A DNA stretch of 64,000 bases from Bacteriovorax sp. MedPE-SWde (GCA_001874305.1 MPCU01000013.1:62001-126000), one strand, 5' to 3'; counted from the first letter of the stretch, positions 55,073 through 64,000 are shown. A program made the numbers and translations. Notes: a model not told the origin generated them from the sequence alone.

Positions 55073-56275
55073 CTATCTTTTAAAGCTCATTTTTATAATG
55101 GTACCATTACTATTGGACACTTCCATATGACCACCGAGAAGGTCAACATAAGTCATAGCATTGTATAGTCCAATACCCATCCCATTCTTTTTAGTAGAGT
55201 TAAATGGAGTCCCTAAGTTCTCAACGACAGATTCAGGAAAGCCGGCACCATTATCATTAACACTCATTATATAAGTATCAACTTTCTTATCTACTCTAAC
55301 AGTTATATTACTAGCTCCTGCATCAACGCTATTCTCAAATAGATCAAAAAATAATCTATAAAAAGAAATCCTCGACCCAAGTACATAAATATCTTTGGCA
55401 TTACTCGTATCTATTTCAACACTACTATGGTTTTCACTAAAAGAAGATGCAACATCTTGTAGCACCTGAGAAATATCGACTTCGTTAAACTCAAGCTTTT
55501 CATCATTTTGAGACTGCATAACCATTGATTTTAGTGCAACCTCACAAGTTTGTAGAGACTCCTCCAATACCTTTATGTCAAAGTCATTTCCTCTACCTGA
55601 CTTAATCCTATCAACACATAGGCGCATAGATCCTAGAGGTGTACCTAGTTCATGACAAAAACCACTCGTAAGAGCTCCTATAGTCTGAAGCCTACTAATC
55701 CTTAAGTCTCTCTTTACCACTTCCTCAAGGTATTCACGTGACCTCGAAATAATATACGAGAACCAACTCATAAAAGTCCAAAGAGATGACATTACGACTG
55801 TTGTTATTAAGAAGTTAATATCTAAGAACTCACTAGTGTGCCAAAACTGGTATGTAGAAAATGATTGAATATATAAAGATAAGATAGAAAGAAGTAAAAG
55901 TACTACACTTTGCTTAAACTCTAGAAAAAGTGGTGTAAAAAGTGATGTAAGTATAAGAAGAAATGAAAATGGATTTCGATCTCCACCATTTATAAAAATA
56001 ATCAGAGATATAAAACATAAATCAATCAGTAACTGGCCAAAGTTTCCTAATACTCTAACCTTCCTTGATTCTTGAAAATTATTAAATAGAATTACTAACA
56101 ATAGAATAATAACAGAACTTGAAAACTGCTGAAATGTTATTGCCTGAACTTCAACAAATAACATGAGAACGATGGCCATGAAAAAGACAAGTGCCCACCG
56201 TGCACGCACAAGCAAATGAGGAGAAAATATCTCCTCGTTCTTACTTATTAATTTTGGGAATGAAATAAAGTTCAT
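55073..56275 (-). CDS. regB: Redox sensor histidine kinase, RegB/PrrB-like
   Basis: RegB is a membrane kinase that responds to the quinone pool. The N-terminal half has about six spans. The conserved ubiquinone-linked heptad GGXXNPF appears as GGDRNPF at residues 97-103. The H-box is SGFCHELGTPLGSM with His209, matching the RegB-type HELGTPL. A Cys at 244 in LEESLQTCEVAL lies where the redox-active Cys of RegB is found. The ATPase domain has NSVDAGA, DNGAGFP and KKNGMGIGL. The length of 400 residues fits. It is the first gene of the cluster. Confidence 0.9.
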   Translation of the reverse strand: MNFISFPKLISKNEEIFSPHLLVRARWALVFFMAIVLMLFVEVQAITFQQFSSSVIILLLVILFNNFQESRKVRVLGNFGQLLIDLCFISLIIFINGGDRNPFSFLLILTSLFTPLFLEFKQSVVLLLLSILSLYIQSFSTYQFWHTSEFLDINFLITTVVMSSLWTFMSWFSYIISRSREYLEEVVKRDLRISRLQTIGALTSGFCHELGTPLGSMRLCVDRIKSGRGNDFDIKVLEESLQTCEVALKSMVMQSQNDEKLEFNEVDISQVLQDVASSFSENHSSVEIDTSNAKDIYVLGSRISFYRLFFDLFENSVDAGASNITVRVDKKVDTYIMSVNDNGAGFPESVVENLGTPFNSTKKNGMGIGLYNAMTYVDLLGGHMEVSNSNGTIIKMSFKR

Positions 56276-56305
56276 GTAGCGTACATATCACGCTAATTGT
56301 CAGAT

Positions 56306-56923
56306 TTAAAGAGTCCCAACACCTTGGCGAACGACCTCTGGTGCACCAGAAGTAAAGTCCACAATAGTACTTAAGCCTACGAATTCATGTTCATCTGGGT
56401 CAATTATCATTTCTAGTTGACCTGACAGGGCCTCTTCAATTTGATAGCTATAAAGATCTTCATCTTCACCAAGAGAGATCATCTCATTTGTTAGGTTAGT
56501 AGAGATAACCACATCTCCATGTGCCTCAAGTAATTTCTCAATTAAGGTAGAAGGCACAAATCTCAGACCAACTTGATTATCCATCTTATTGGCCTGAACT
56601 GCTCTTGTTATTTTCTTTGTTGCGTCGAATATGAATGTGAAATGCCCGGGAATTTTCCTTTTGATCATTCTAAAAACTGAATCATCAATTACTGCAACTT
56701 CACTTGCTCTAGAGATAGTGTCACACAGTAGGGAAAAGTGCTTAAGTCTATCAACTTTCTTAAGACGATAAATCTTCTCAACACCTTTCTTACTAAAAGG
56801 ATCTGCTATAACAACCCAGCTAGTATCAGTAGGGAGACATACAAGCCCCCCTTTTTTGATTACTTCTGAAGCATTCTTTAGAACTCTATCGTCAGGGTTA
56901 CCTGCGATTACATATTCAATCAT
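56306..56923 (-). CDS. Sua5/YciO/YrdC family protein (threonylcarbamoyl-AMP synthase-like)
   Basis: This family makes threonylcarbamoyl-AMP for the t6A modification of tRNA; the YciO branch has a less certain role. The N-terminal GGLVCLPTDTSWVVIADPFSKKGVEKIYRLK is the substrate-binding segment, followed by HFSLLCDTI, IPGHFTFIF and VGLRFVPS. The length of 205 residues and the KIYRLKKVDRLKHFSLL spelling are closer to YciO than to TsaC. It lies 3 bases after hflC, so it may be the last gene of that operon. Confidence 0.85.
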   Translation of the reverse strand: MIEYVIAGNPDDRVLKNASEVIKKGGLVCLPTDTSWVVIADPFSKKGVEKIYRLKKVDRLKHFSLLCDTISRASEVAVIDDSVFRMIKRKIPGHFTFIFDATKKITRAVQANKMDNQVGLRFVPSTLIEKLLEAHGDVVISTNLTNEMISLGEDEDLYSYQIEEALSGQLEMIIDPDEHEFVGLSTIVDFTSGAPEVVRQGVGTL

Positions 56924-56926
56924 TCA

Positions 56927-57874
56927 TTACCTCATGTACTTTAAGAACTCATTATCTGAAGAAAGAATAAACTTTGTTCCAGTTTTCAATGACTTTTCAT
57001 AAGCACTCATTGATTTCATGAATTCATAAAATTTTGGATCACGAGAAAATGTTTTAGCATAAATTGCTGTCGCTTTCGCATCGGCCGTACCTTTAACAAG
57101 CTCAGCAGTCTTATAACTTTGAGACTCAATCATTCTTAAGTCTTTTTCAAGTCGACCTTCAATCTTAGCTTTTTCACCTGAACCAATTGATCGAATTTTT
57201 GCAGCAATTCTCTTACGTTCAGAGATCATTCTCTCGTAAACTTTCGCTTCAACACTTCTCTCATATGAGATACGTCTTAATTGAACATCAATTAATTTAA
57301 TTCCTAGCTCAGCCAATTCACTATCGGCCTTCTCTACGATTAGCTTACTAAGATTCTCACGCCCAACTAGAACTTTTTCAATCTCACCAGTGATTTCTTC
57401 ATCAATCTCATCTGCTTTGATCTTCTCATTGTTTGCTTTTATCTTATCAAGTATACCGTTTGAGTTTCTAACAGCTTCAACAAGACTATGAGATGAAATT
57501 ACATTTCTCGTTGCAGAGTCTAGAATCGTATCAAGTCTAGCTTTAGCACCTGACTTATTACGTACTGTTTGGATAAACTTAAGAGCATCAACTACTTTAA
57601 AACGTGCTGTAGTATCAACTTTAATAAATTTCTTATCTTTGGTAGGGATTTGATTTGGAAATCCATCCCAACTTAAAATTCTCTTATCTACGTATCTTAC
57701 ATCTTGAACAAATGGTTTCTTTAAATGTAGTCCAGCATCAGTAATTGGTTTTCCAACAGGCTTACCAAACTGAGTAATGATTGCTTGTCTACCTTCAGGA
57801 AGAATGTAGAAAGTATTCTTTCCTAAGATCATTGATCCAACTATTAAAACAACTAGTATTACTAACTTATTCAT
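56927..57874 (-). CDS. hflC: Membrane protease modulator HflC
   Basis: HflC forms, with HflK, a SPFH complex that regulates FtsH protease at the membrane. It has one N-terminal span (MNKLVILVVLIVGSMIL), ITQFGKPVGKPITDAGLHLKKPF, the ISERKRIAAKIRSIGSGEKAKIEG motif typical of HflC and the C-terminal YEFMKSMSAYEKSL. I use the ATG at 57874 (315 residues) instead of an upstream start at 57910, because AGGAG lies 6 bases before it and the overlap with hflK is then only 8 bases. Confidence 0.95.
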   Translation of the reverse strand: MNKLVILVVLIVGSMILGKNTFYILPEGRQAIITQFGKPVGKPITDAGLHLKKPFVQDVRYVDKRILSWDGFPNQIPTKDKKFIKVDTTARFKVVDALKFIQTVRNKSGAKARLDTILDSATRNVISSHSLVEAVRNSNGILDKIKANNEKIKADEIDEEITGEIEKVLVGRENLSKLIVEKADSELAELGIKLIDVQLRRISYERSVEAKVYERMISERKRIAAKIRSIGSGEKAKIEGRLEKDLRMIESQSYKTAELVKGTADAKATAIYAKTFSRDPKFYEFMKSMSAYEKSLKTGTKFILSSDNEFLKYMR

Positions 57875-58862
57875 TCCTAGCTCCTTTTTGATTAAATACT
57901 GGAAGAACACCTTTAACCTTAGGATCGATAACCATTACGTTTTCAAATTTTCCGTAAAGTTTCTCCATTGTCTCAAGATAGATTCTCTTCTTAGTAATTT
58001 TTGGTGCTCTCTTATATTCTTTAAGTATCGCCTTAAACTTTGCAACATCACCTTCTGCTCTATTTACTACGGCAGATGCGTAACCTTCAGCTTGAGAGAT
58101 TTTCTTTTGTGCCTTACCACGTGCTTCAGGTATTACTTTGTTGTATGCACCTTCTGCTTCGTTAATGGCCTTTTCCTGCTCTTGTTTTGCAGCATTTACT
58201 TCGTTGAATGAAGCCTTAACAACATTAGGTGGATTAACATCTTGAAGCTTTACAGAGATGATTTGAACACCCATATCGTATCTATCAAGAACCTTTTGCA
58301 TTAATACTTGTGCCTGAGTTTCAATCTCAACCTTACCAATAGTAAGAACATCTGAAACTGACCTATCCCCAACAACTCTCCTCATAATAGATTCAGAAAC
58401 ATCTCTTACATTTTGAATTGGTGAGCTAGTTTGAAAGATATACTTAAATGGATCACTAATTCTATATTGTACGGCCCACTCAACGTCTGCAACGTTAAGA
58501 TCTCCAGTCAACATAAGTGATTCATTTTCAAGGTTTTGCTTTGAATATGTAGAACGTCTTCCTCTCGTACTAGCAGTTCTAAATCCAAACTCTTCTTGAA
58601 GTACTCTCTTTGTTTTTACCTTGATTACATCATCAACACCCATTGGTATTTTAAAATGTAATCCTGATGAATTTGTTGTTTGATAGTGACCAAATCTGAT
58701 AACTACCGCTTCTTCATCTGGTTCTACTGTGTAAAATGACGTGTAACCAACCACAAAAATGATCGCAACAATTAAAAAAGGCCCTAGTAACTTTAGGGCC
58801 TTGTCTAAATCTTGTTTCATTTTTTCGAAATCATTCTGTGGTTGTCCTTGATTAAAAGACAT
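57867..58862 (-). CDS. hflK: Membrane protease modulator HflK
   Basis: HflK is the larger SPFH partner of HflC. The N-terminus is Gln/Asn-rich, then a span at about 28-48 and VEPDEEAVVIRFGHYQ, LHFKIPMGVDDVIKVKTKRVLQEEFGFRT and the long helical segment AKQEQEKAINEAEGAYNKVIPEARGKAQKKI. The length of 331 residues is normal. It is the first of the pair and follows the biotinyl carrier gene by 15 bases, so it could be read from the same transcript. Confidence 0.95.
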   Translation of the reverse strand: MSFNQGQPQNDFEKMKQDLDKALKLLGPFLIVAIIFVVGYTSFYTVEPDEEAVVIRFGHYQTTNSSGLHFKIPMGVDDVIKVKTKRVLQEEFGFRTASTRGRRSTYSKQNLENESLMLTGDLNVADVEWAVQYRISDPFKYIFQTSSPIQNVRDVSESIMRRVVGDRSVSDVLTIGKVEIETQAQVLMQKVLDRYDMGVQIISVKLQDVNPPNVVKASFNEVNAAKQEQEKAINEAEGAYNKVIPEARGKAQKKISQAEGYASAVVNRAEGDVAKFKAILKEYKRAPKITKKRIYLETMEKLYGKFENVMVIDPKVKGVLPVFNQKGARNE

Positions 58863-58877
58863 ATCCGCTCCTTCGAA

Positions 58878-59390
58878 TTATTTTGCTTCCACTTCCATCA
58901 TAAGAACATTTTGCTCTAGAGCATCACCCTCTGATACGTGAATAGCTTTTACTACTCCATCAAGTCCTGACTTGATTTCGTTTTCCATTTTCATTGCTTC
59001 AAGAATGATAAGTGTTTCACCTTTCTTAACCTCTTGTCCAACTTCTGCAATAATTTTTACAATTTTTCCTGGCATTTTAGTAAGTAGCTCACCTTCGTCA
59101 GCTCCAGCTAGTCCAGAAGGCTTAAAACCTCTAAAAATACTGTAAGTCGTATTAACATTAATCATTCGAGATGGAAGATCCTGTCTAGGGATTTTTGCCC
59201 AATTCTTCTGATCATTAGAAACAAAGTACTGTCCAGATACTTTCTTTACCCACATTGTTTCTTTATTAGTTTGCTTATTATCTTCAAGAGTTTGGTAATC
59301 AAACTCTACAAGATTATAATCATGAACTTTTGAACGAGTCAGATCAACAATGATCTCTTTTCCTTCATCATCAATTAAGTAAGTTCTCAT
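58878..59390 (-). CDS. Biotinyl carrier protein of the acyl-CoA carboxylase
   Basis: The C-terminal 70 residues are a biotinyl domain with EAMKMEN at about 131-137; Lys134 should be biotinylated. The N-terminal 100 residues are a separate module like that found before the biotinyl domain in propionyl/acetyl-CoA carboxylase alpha chains. Here biotin carboxylase and carrier are on separate chains. AGGAG lies 5-7 bases before the ATG. It is 8 bases downstream of the biotin carboxylase gene; the ligase for it is birA at 15.8 kb. Confidence 0.92.
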   Translation of the reverse strand: MRTYLIDDEGKEIIVDLTRSKVHDYNLVEFDYQTLEDNKQTNKETMWVKKVSGQYFVSNDQKNWAKIPRQDLPSRMINVNTTYSIFRGFKPSGLAGADEGELLTKMPGKIVKIIAEVGQEVKKGETLIILEAMKMENEIKSGLDGVVKAIHVSEGDALEQNVLMMEVEAK

Positions 59391-59398
59391 CCCTTCTC

Positions 59399-60850
59399 CT
59401 ATATTCCCATTCTACGTGCTTCAACACCTGCAAGGACAGTGTAGAAACGGTGATGATTAAATGATGTATCAACTTTGTCTTGAGGAGCAATCTCCTTAAT
59501 ATAACTAGTTGAATAATCACCTTCACAGAATTTCTCTTCTTTAAGAATTTCTTTTAGAAGTGGTTTATTAGTTTTTAAACCTTCAATAAATAGACCATCA
59601 AGTGCTGCTCTCATTTTACGAAGGGCTACATCTCTAACGATACCTTTACAAACTAGCTTTCCAACCATTGGATCAAAGTCTGGTGTAACTTCAAGACCTT
59701 TATACATACAGTGATCAAAACGTGTTCCTTGTGGGAAGTTAGTTTCAAAACCAGTTACTAGCCCTGGAGCTGGTAGCATAGTTATTGGATCTTCTGCACA
59801 GATACGACATTCTATTGCGTGACCTGTTCTAGTGATAAACTCTTGAGAAGGAATCCCTAACTCATCACCTAAAGCAGATTGAATCATACATACGATAAGA
59901 TCCATTCCTGTAATCTCTTCAGTAATTGGATGCTCAACCTGAATTCTTGTATTCATTTCTAAGAAGTAGAAACTCTTATCTTCGGCCATAATAAATTCAA
60001 CAGTTCCTGCTGAATCATAATCAACGGCCTTAGCAAGCTTAACAGCTGTTTCACAAAGATCTTGCCTAACAGCTTCATCATTACCAATAAATGGAGATGG
60101 AGCTTCTTCTATAATTTTTTGGTGACGTCTTTGAACAGAACATTCTCTTTCAAAGAAATGGAAAATATTCCCTTTCTTATCAGCAAGAATCTGAACTTCA
60201 ACGTGTCTTGGATTTAAAATCAGTTTTTCAACTAATAGATCACCGTTGTTGAATGCAGCAAGAGACTCTCTTCCTACAGCTTCAAAGTTAGCTCTTACGT
60301 CAGCTTCACTCTCACATGCACGCATACCACGTCCACCACCACCGGCAACAGCTTTTAGAAGAACTGGATATCCAATATCATTAGAAATCCTAACAGCTTC
60401 TTCAACAGTTGGAACTGCTGTATCTGTACCTGGAACAGTTGGAACACCTGCTTCATTTGCTAGTCTCTTAGAGATGGCCTTATCACCCATTACTCTAATA
60501 GCTTCAGTATTAGGGCCAATGAAAGTGATTCCATTAGCTTCTAATGTTCTTGCAAAGTCAGCATTCTCAGAAAGAAATCCATATCCTGGGTGAATTGCAT
60601 GTACGTTATTTTCTTTTGCTATCTTAAGAATTTTTTCCGGATTCAAATAAGTTTCAGCATTGGATGCACCTTCAAGGTGTACCCACTCATCACAAAATTG
60701 TAGATGAGTAGCTTCTGGCTCATTATCCGTCCACAAACCAATTGGTGTGTGACCTAGTTCACGACAGGCCTTGGCCACACGTGAAGCGATCTCACCACGG
60801 TTTGCAATCATAATTCTTCGACTTTCGTTCTGTGGCTGTCTTATCATCAT
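59399..60850 (-). CDS. accC: Biotin carboxylase subunit
   Basis: This subunit carboxylates biotin using ATP and bicarbonate. It has IANRGEIASRV near the N-terminus, the Gly-rich loop AVAGGGGRGMRAC, EKLILNPRHVEVQIL and FLEMNTRIQVEHPITEEITG. The length of 483 residues fits AccC and lacks a fused biotinyl domain. Its ATG overlaps the stop of the carboxyltransferase gene by 4 bases. Whether it serves propionyl-CoA or acetyl-CoA depends on the partner, which here is propionyl-CoA type. Confidence 0.94.
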   Translation of the reverse strand: MMIRQPQNESRRIMIANRGEIASRVAKACRELGHTPIGLWTDNEPEATHLQFCDEWVHLEGASNAETYLNPEKILKIAKENNVHAIHPGYGFLSENADFARTLEANGITFIGPNTEAIRVMGDKAISKRLANEAGVPTVPGTDTAVPTVEEAVRISNDIGYPVLLKAVAGGGGRGMRACESEADVRANFEAVGRESLAAFNNGDLLVEKLILNPRHVEVQILADKKGNIFHFFERECSVQRRHQKIIEEAPSPFIGNDEAVRQDLCETAVKLAKAVDYDSAGTVEFIMAEDKSFYFLEMNTRIQVEHPITEEITGMDLIVCMIQSALGDELGIPSQEFITRTGHAIECRICAEDPITMLPAPGLVTGFETNFPQGTRFDHCMYKGLEVTPDFDPMVGKLVCKGIVRDVALRKMRAALDGLFIEGLKTNKPLLKEILKEEKFCEGDYSTSYIKEIAPQDKVDTSFNHHRFYTVLAGVEARRMGI

Positions 60851-62415
60851 AACTGAATATTCCCGTGTTTACGCTTAGGTCTTTCAACTTTCTTATCTTT
60901 AAGTACTCTTAGGTACTCATATAATCTCTTTCTTGTTTCTTCTGGGAAGATTACAGAGTCAACATATCCTCTTTCAGCTGCAACATATGGGTTAGCAAAG
61001 TTATTCTCATAATTTGCTACTAGCTCAGCTTTTTTCTTATCAAACTCTTCTCCAGTTAGACCCTTAAGCTCATTTCTAAATACGATATTTACTGCACCTT
61101 CTGCACCCATAACTGCAATCTCAGCCGTTGGGTAAGCTAAGTTAACATCAGCTCTAATGTGCTTAGACGCCATAACGTCATATGCTCCACCGTAAGACTT
61201 TCTTGTAATAAGTGTAATTAGTGGAACTGTTGCTTCTGCATATGCATATAGAAGTTTAGAACCGTGCTTAATAATACCACCGTACTCTTGAACTGTTCCT
61301 GGTAAGAAACCTGGTACATCAACTAGAGAAACAATTGGAATATCAAAAGCATCACAGAAACGGATAAATCTTGCAGCTTTACAAGAAGAATCAATATCTA
61401 AAACACCTGCTAATACTTCAGGCTGGTTAGCTACGATACCGATTTTAATTCCACCGATACTTGCGAATCCAACGATAATATTTTTTGCATAGTCTTTATG
61501 AACTTCTAAGAAGTGACCATCATCAACGATATCAAGAATTACTTCTTTCATGTCATATGGTTTCTTAGGGTTCGCAGGTACAACAGTCTTTAACTTTGAG
61601 TTGTCTCTATATACTGGATCAGAACTAAATTTTTCAGTTTGATCTCTAAAGTTTGAAGCTGGAATATAAGAAAGAAGCTCTCTTACTCTTTCAAAACAAT
61701 CATCTTCGTCTCTACACTTAAATTGAGATACACCAGACTTTTCAGAGTGAGCAGTTGCTCCTCCAAGATCTTCTTTCGTTACTTCTTCATGTGTAACAGT
61801 CTTAATAACATCTGGACCAGTTACAAACATGTATGAAGTTTTATCAACCATAAAGATGAAGTCAGTTACAGCTGGAGAATAAACAGCTCCACCTGCTGAT
61901 GGACCCATAATCAAAGAGATTTGTGGGATAACACCAGAACACTTAACATTTCTCCAGAAGATTTCTGCATATCCACCAAGAGCATCAACACCCTCTTGAA
62001 TACGTGCTCCACCCGAATCTTGAATACCAATAACTGGAATTCTATTCTCAAGAGCAAAGTCCATAATCTTACAAATTTTTCTTGCGTGAGCTTCACCAAG
62101 AGCACCACCCCAACAAGTAAAGTCCTGCGAATATACAGCGATCTTTTGACCATTGATTTCCGCAATACCAGTTACAACACCATCTCCGTAAAACTTCTTC
62201 TTTTCCATTCCAAAGTTTTCACATCTATGTGTTACAAATTTATCGAACTCGATAAAAGTACCAGGATCAATCAGTCTTTCGATTCTCTCTCTGGCAGTAT
62301 ATTTTCCTTGGTCATGTTGTTTAGCAATTCTTGCTTCACCACCACCTTGTTCAGCTAATTCTCTTTTCTCTAAAAGCAATGCGCGTTTTTGCTCTTGTAC
62401 TTCTTCACTGGTCAT
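60847..62415 (-). CDS. pccB: Propionyl-CoA carboxylase beta (carboxyltransferase) subunit
   Basis: This subunit moves the carboxyl group from biotin to propionyl-CoA, giving methylmalonyl-CoA. It has ALLLEKRELAEQGGGEARI, ARERIERLIDPGTFIEFDKF, YSQDFTCWGGALGEAHA and the two crotonase-like folds with IQDSGGARIQEGVDALGGYAEIF and VPGFLPGTVQEYGGII. The family also covers acetyl-CoA and methylcrotonyl types, but gene context favours propionyl. I chose the ATG at 62415 (522 residues) over a GTG at 62439, because GGGAGG lies about 6 bases before the ATG. Confidence 0.92.
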   Translation of the reverse strand: MTSEEVQEQKRALLLEKRELAEQGGGEARIAKQHDQGKYTARERIERLIDPGTFIEFDKFVTHRCENFGMEKKKFYGDGVVTGIAEINGQKIAVYSQDFTCWGGALGEAHARKICKIMDFALENRIPVIGIQDSGGARIQEGVDALGGYAEIFWRNVKCSGVIPQISLIMGPSAGGAVYSPAVTDFIFMVDKTSYMFVTGPDVIKTVTHEEVTKEDLGGATAHSEKSGVSQFKCRDEDDCFERVRELLSYIPASNFRDQTEKFSSDPVYRDNSKLKTVVPANPKKPYDMKEVILDIVDDGHFLEVHKDYAKNIIVGFASIGGIKIGIVANQPEVLAGVLDIDSSCKAARFIRFCDAFDIPIVSLVDVPGFLPGTVQEYGGIIKHGSKLLYAYAEATVPLITLITRKSYGGAYDVMASKHIRADVNLAYPTAEIAVMGAEGAVNIVFRNELKGLTGEEFDKKKAELVANYENNFANPYVAAERGYVDSVIFPEETRKRLYEYLRVLKDKKVERPKRKHGNIQL

Positions 62416-62439
62416 ATCAAACCTCCCATCTAACTCCAC

Positions 62440-62667
62440 GGTCTTTGTTATCTGCCATGGAGGGCCTTAGCGCTTATTAAGGCGTGTAAAAATATCCGTG
62501 CATTGTACACCGATAAAATTCAACAAGGCTATTACCCCTGCGTCAATAAATGAGAATAAAAAAAGGGCCCAAAAGAGCCCTCAAAGTATTGAAATTGTTA
62601 TGATTTATATTGACCAGTAGTCATCAAATTCGATTAAGATTTATGACAGGCTCAAGCAGCTAAATTA
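62440..62667. other. Intergenic region between the sigma-54 activator and pccB
   Basis: The 228-base gap must hold the pccB promoter. On the - strand a TACAAT box lies near 62502-62507, without a convincing -35 box, and no clear GG-N10-GC sigma-54 promoter is visible. A terminator occupies 62553-62581. No ORF is evident. Confidence 0.4.
62553..62581 (-). terminator. Terminator of the sigma-54 activator gene
   Basis: A stem of at least five pairs (62564-62568 with 62577-62581, AGGGC with GCCCT) has an 8-base loop. It is followed on the - strand by a run of seven T (complement of 62558-62564). It lies about 87 bases beyond the activator's stop. Confidence 0.7.
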
Positions 62668-64000
62668 CTACTCTCCAGCGGCCTTTTTTCTCTTATCTAG
62701 TTGATACTTTTCCACCTTCATAATTAAGCTGGCCCTAGATACTCCAAGCTCCTTTGCAAGCTTAGATTTATTGAAATTACATCTTTTTAGACCTTCTCTA
62801 ATCATAATGACTTCAAGCTCCTGAAGTGCATCTTTTAGCTTACCAGATGTATTAACACCTCTACTTGATGCTCCAGCAGCTGGTGCTCCATAGTCAAGAA
62901 TTTGTGGACTCAGTAGATCTGGAGTTATCGTCTTGTCTTCTCCAGCAAGAACAACCAGTCTTTCTACTTCATTCTCTAGCTGTCTAACGTTTCCAGGCCA
63001 TTTATAATCAAGCATTTTCTCCATACATTTCTTAGAGTATTGCTTCATTGCCATTCCAGACTCATCACACTTCTTTTTAAGAAAGTGATCCATTAGAATA
63101 GGAATATCTTCTTGTCTTTCTCTTAAGTGAGGAAGGTTTACATTTAGAACATTAATTCTATAGTAAAGATCTTCTCTAAACTCACCTTTTGCCATCATCG
63201 TTTTAAGGTCTTTATTTGTTGCCGCAACAATTCTAACATCCGTCTTTCTTGAGCTATCAGCACCTACCGGAAGATACGTCCCTTCCTGAAGAACACGTAG
63301 TAGCTTAACCTGCATACTAAGTGATGTATCACCAATCTCATCGAGAAATAAAGTTCCACCATTTGCAACTTCAAATAGACCTGGCTTATCTTTCATTGCC
63401 CCAGTAAATGCACCTTTAACGTGCCCAAACAGCTCTGAATCAAGTAAGTTCTCATTGAATGCTGAACAGTTTACAGCTAAGAATTGATAGTCTTTTCTTG
63501 GAGAATGAAAGTGCACGGCCTTTGCTACAAGCTCTTTACCTGTACCGTTTTCACCTTGAATTAATACTGATGACTCCGAGCTCGAAATTCTTTCTAGAAG
63601 ACTATAAATCTTCTGCATAGACTTCGCTTTACCAATCATATTGTGATAGCGAAACTTTTCACCTAGCTCAGAATTTAGCATATGAATTCTAGCTTCCCTT
63701 TTAGAAATTTCACTATGGAAAGTTTCAACTTCATCAGAAACAAGATCAACTAATTCTTTTAAATATTCTACTTCATGTGGAGATAAAGCCTTTAGGTGTG
63801 AGACTGCACCTTCAGCATCTGTCTGTGTTGCACCACTTTCTACAAGCTGTGCTATAAGTTCTTCTCTTTCATGCTCAGTAAATGAATCGTTAACAAAAGG
63901 ATATGCAAATACATTACCTAGGTGTTCACCATCGACTTCTATTTTCGCTGCAATAACTTTTGCACCATGAAAGTGAGAGTCAAAGACCATTACACTTTCT
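62668..64000 (-). CDS. Sigma-54-dependent activator with PocR-like sensor, 5' end cut by window
   Basis: The reading frame stays open through the right edge, so the N-terminus is missing; an ATG at 63990 is probably internal. The visible N-terminal part ([22 protein letters not shown], then [20 protein letters not shown]) resembles the PocR sensory domain. The AAA+ domain has Walker A GENGTGKE, the sigma-54 contact loop [17 protein letters not shown] and [21 protein letters not shown]. The C-terminal Fis-type HTH reads [25 protein letters not shown]. It activates promoters read by sigma-54 RNA polymerase. It lies directly upstream of the propionyl-CoA carboxylase genes on the same strand. Confidence 0.85.
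   Translation of the reverse strand, partial: ESVMVFDSHFHGAKVIAAKIEVDGEHLGNVFAYPFVNDSFTEHEREELIAQLVESGATQTDAEGAVSHLKALSPHEVEYLKELVDLVSDEVETFHSEISKREARIHMLNSELGEKFRYHNMIGKAKSMQKIYSLLERISSSESSVLIQGENGTGKELVAKAVHFHSPRKDYQFLAVNCSAFNENLLDSELFGHVKGAFTGAMKDKPGLFEVANGGTLFLDEIGDTSLSMQVKLLRVLQEGTYLPVGADSSRKTDVRIVAATNKDLKTMMAKGEFREDLYYRINVLNVNLPHLRERQEDIPILMDHFLKKKCDESGMAMKQYSKKCMEKMLDYKWPGNVRQLENEVERLVVLAGEDKTITPDLLSPQILDYGAPAAGASSRGVNTSGKLKDALQELEVIMIREGLKRCNFNKSKLAKELGVSRASLIMKVEKYQLDKRKKAAGE

Noticed and set aside
1-64000. CRISPR arrays, transposases, integrases, phage genes or attachment sites
   Set aside because: I found no regularly spaced repeats and no protein with such features; base use looks even across the window.

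Overview
The window is a low-GC, densely packed bacterial chromosome segment. It carries about 53 protein-coding genes, one of them cut by the right edge, plus one tRNA gene. I see no insertion sequence, prophage, integron, CRISPR array or rRNA gene, and no gene-free stretch longer than 300 bases. Several traits point to a predatory-type delta-like bacterium of the Bdellovibrionota, most like the Bacteriovorax/Halobacteriovorax group: AT-rich codon use, many lipoproteins and secreted proteins of unknown function, a Tad-type secretion component with FHA/PP2C signalling, c-di-GMP effectors (HD-GYP and PilZ), and murein turnover enzymes. This placement is inferred from gene content, not from a marker gene tree.

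Layout. 0-14 kb: a large Ig-like surface lipoprotein, rimO, a lytic transglycosylase, lolA, smc, an HD-GYP phosphodiesterase, small secreted proteins and a structured C-rich intergenic segment. 14.3-17.6 kb: tRNA-Pro(TGG) with a clear promoter, rph-rdgB, birA, and a response regulator with a long acidic linker. 17.6-24.8 kb, leftward: a TadC-like protein with a Sel1-like N-terminal extension, a DUF192 protein, three FHA-domain proteins and a PP2C phosphatase. 24.8-31.4 kb, leftward: an AMP nucleosidase with a histone-like Lys-rich tail, mreB, a PilZ protein, a lipoprotein, two oligopeptide-type permeases and nagZ. A 33-residue very basic protein and an LpoA-like lipoprotein follow. 33.8-37.6 kb: grpE-dnaK-dnaJ. 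37.7-46.5 kb: nhaC, an exported ABC1/UbiB-fold lipoprotein, hemW and an M16 peptidase. 46.6-50.4 kb: a HAD phosphatase, methylmalonyl-CoA mutase and meaB. 50.4-56.3 kb: secreted proteins and a redox cluster of RegB/RegA-like two-component genes, a redoxin, two YtkA/FixH-like proteins and a Cys/Gly-rich barrel-like protein. 56.3-64 kb: a Sua5/YciO-family protein, hflKC, a three-gene propionyl-CoA carboxylase set, and a sigma-54 activator with a PocR-like sensor truncated by the window end.

How the genes connect. Biotin ligase, the biotin-dependent carboxylase and methylmalonyl-CoA mutase with its MeaB chaperone make a propionyl-CoA to succinyl-CoA route; no epimerase lies in the window. MreB, the PilZ protein, the peptide permeases and NagZ suggest coupling of cell shape with murein recycling. 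The FHA/PP2C/TadC block looks like a phospho-threonine-controlled envelope machine. The RegBA block looks like a redox- or metal-responsive envelope module. Many convergent gene pairs share one compact bidirectional hairpin, often with the stop codons inside it, which fits a streamlined genome.
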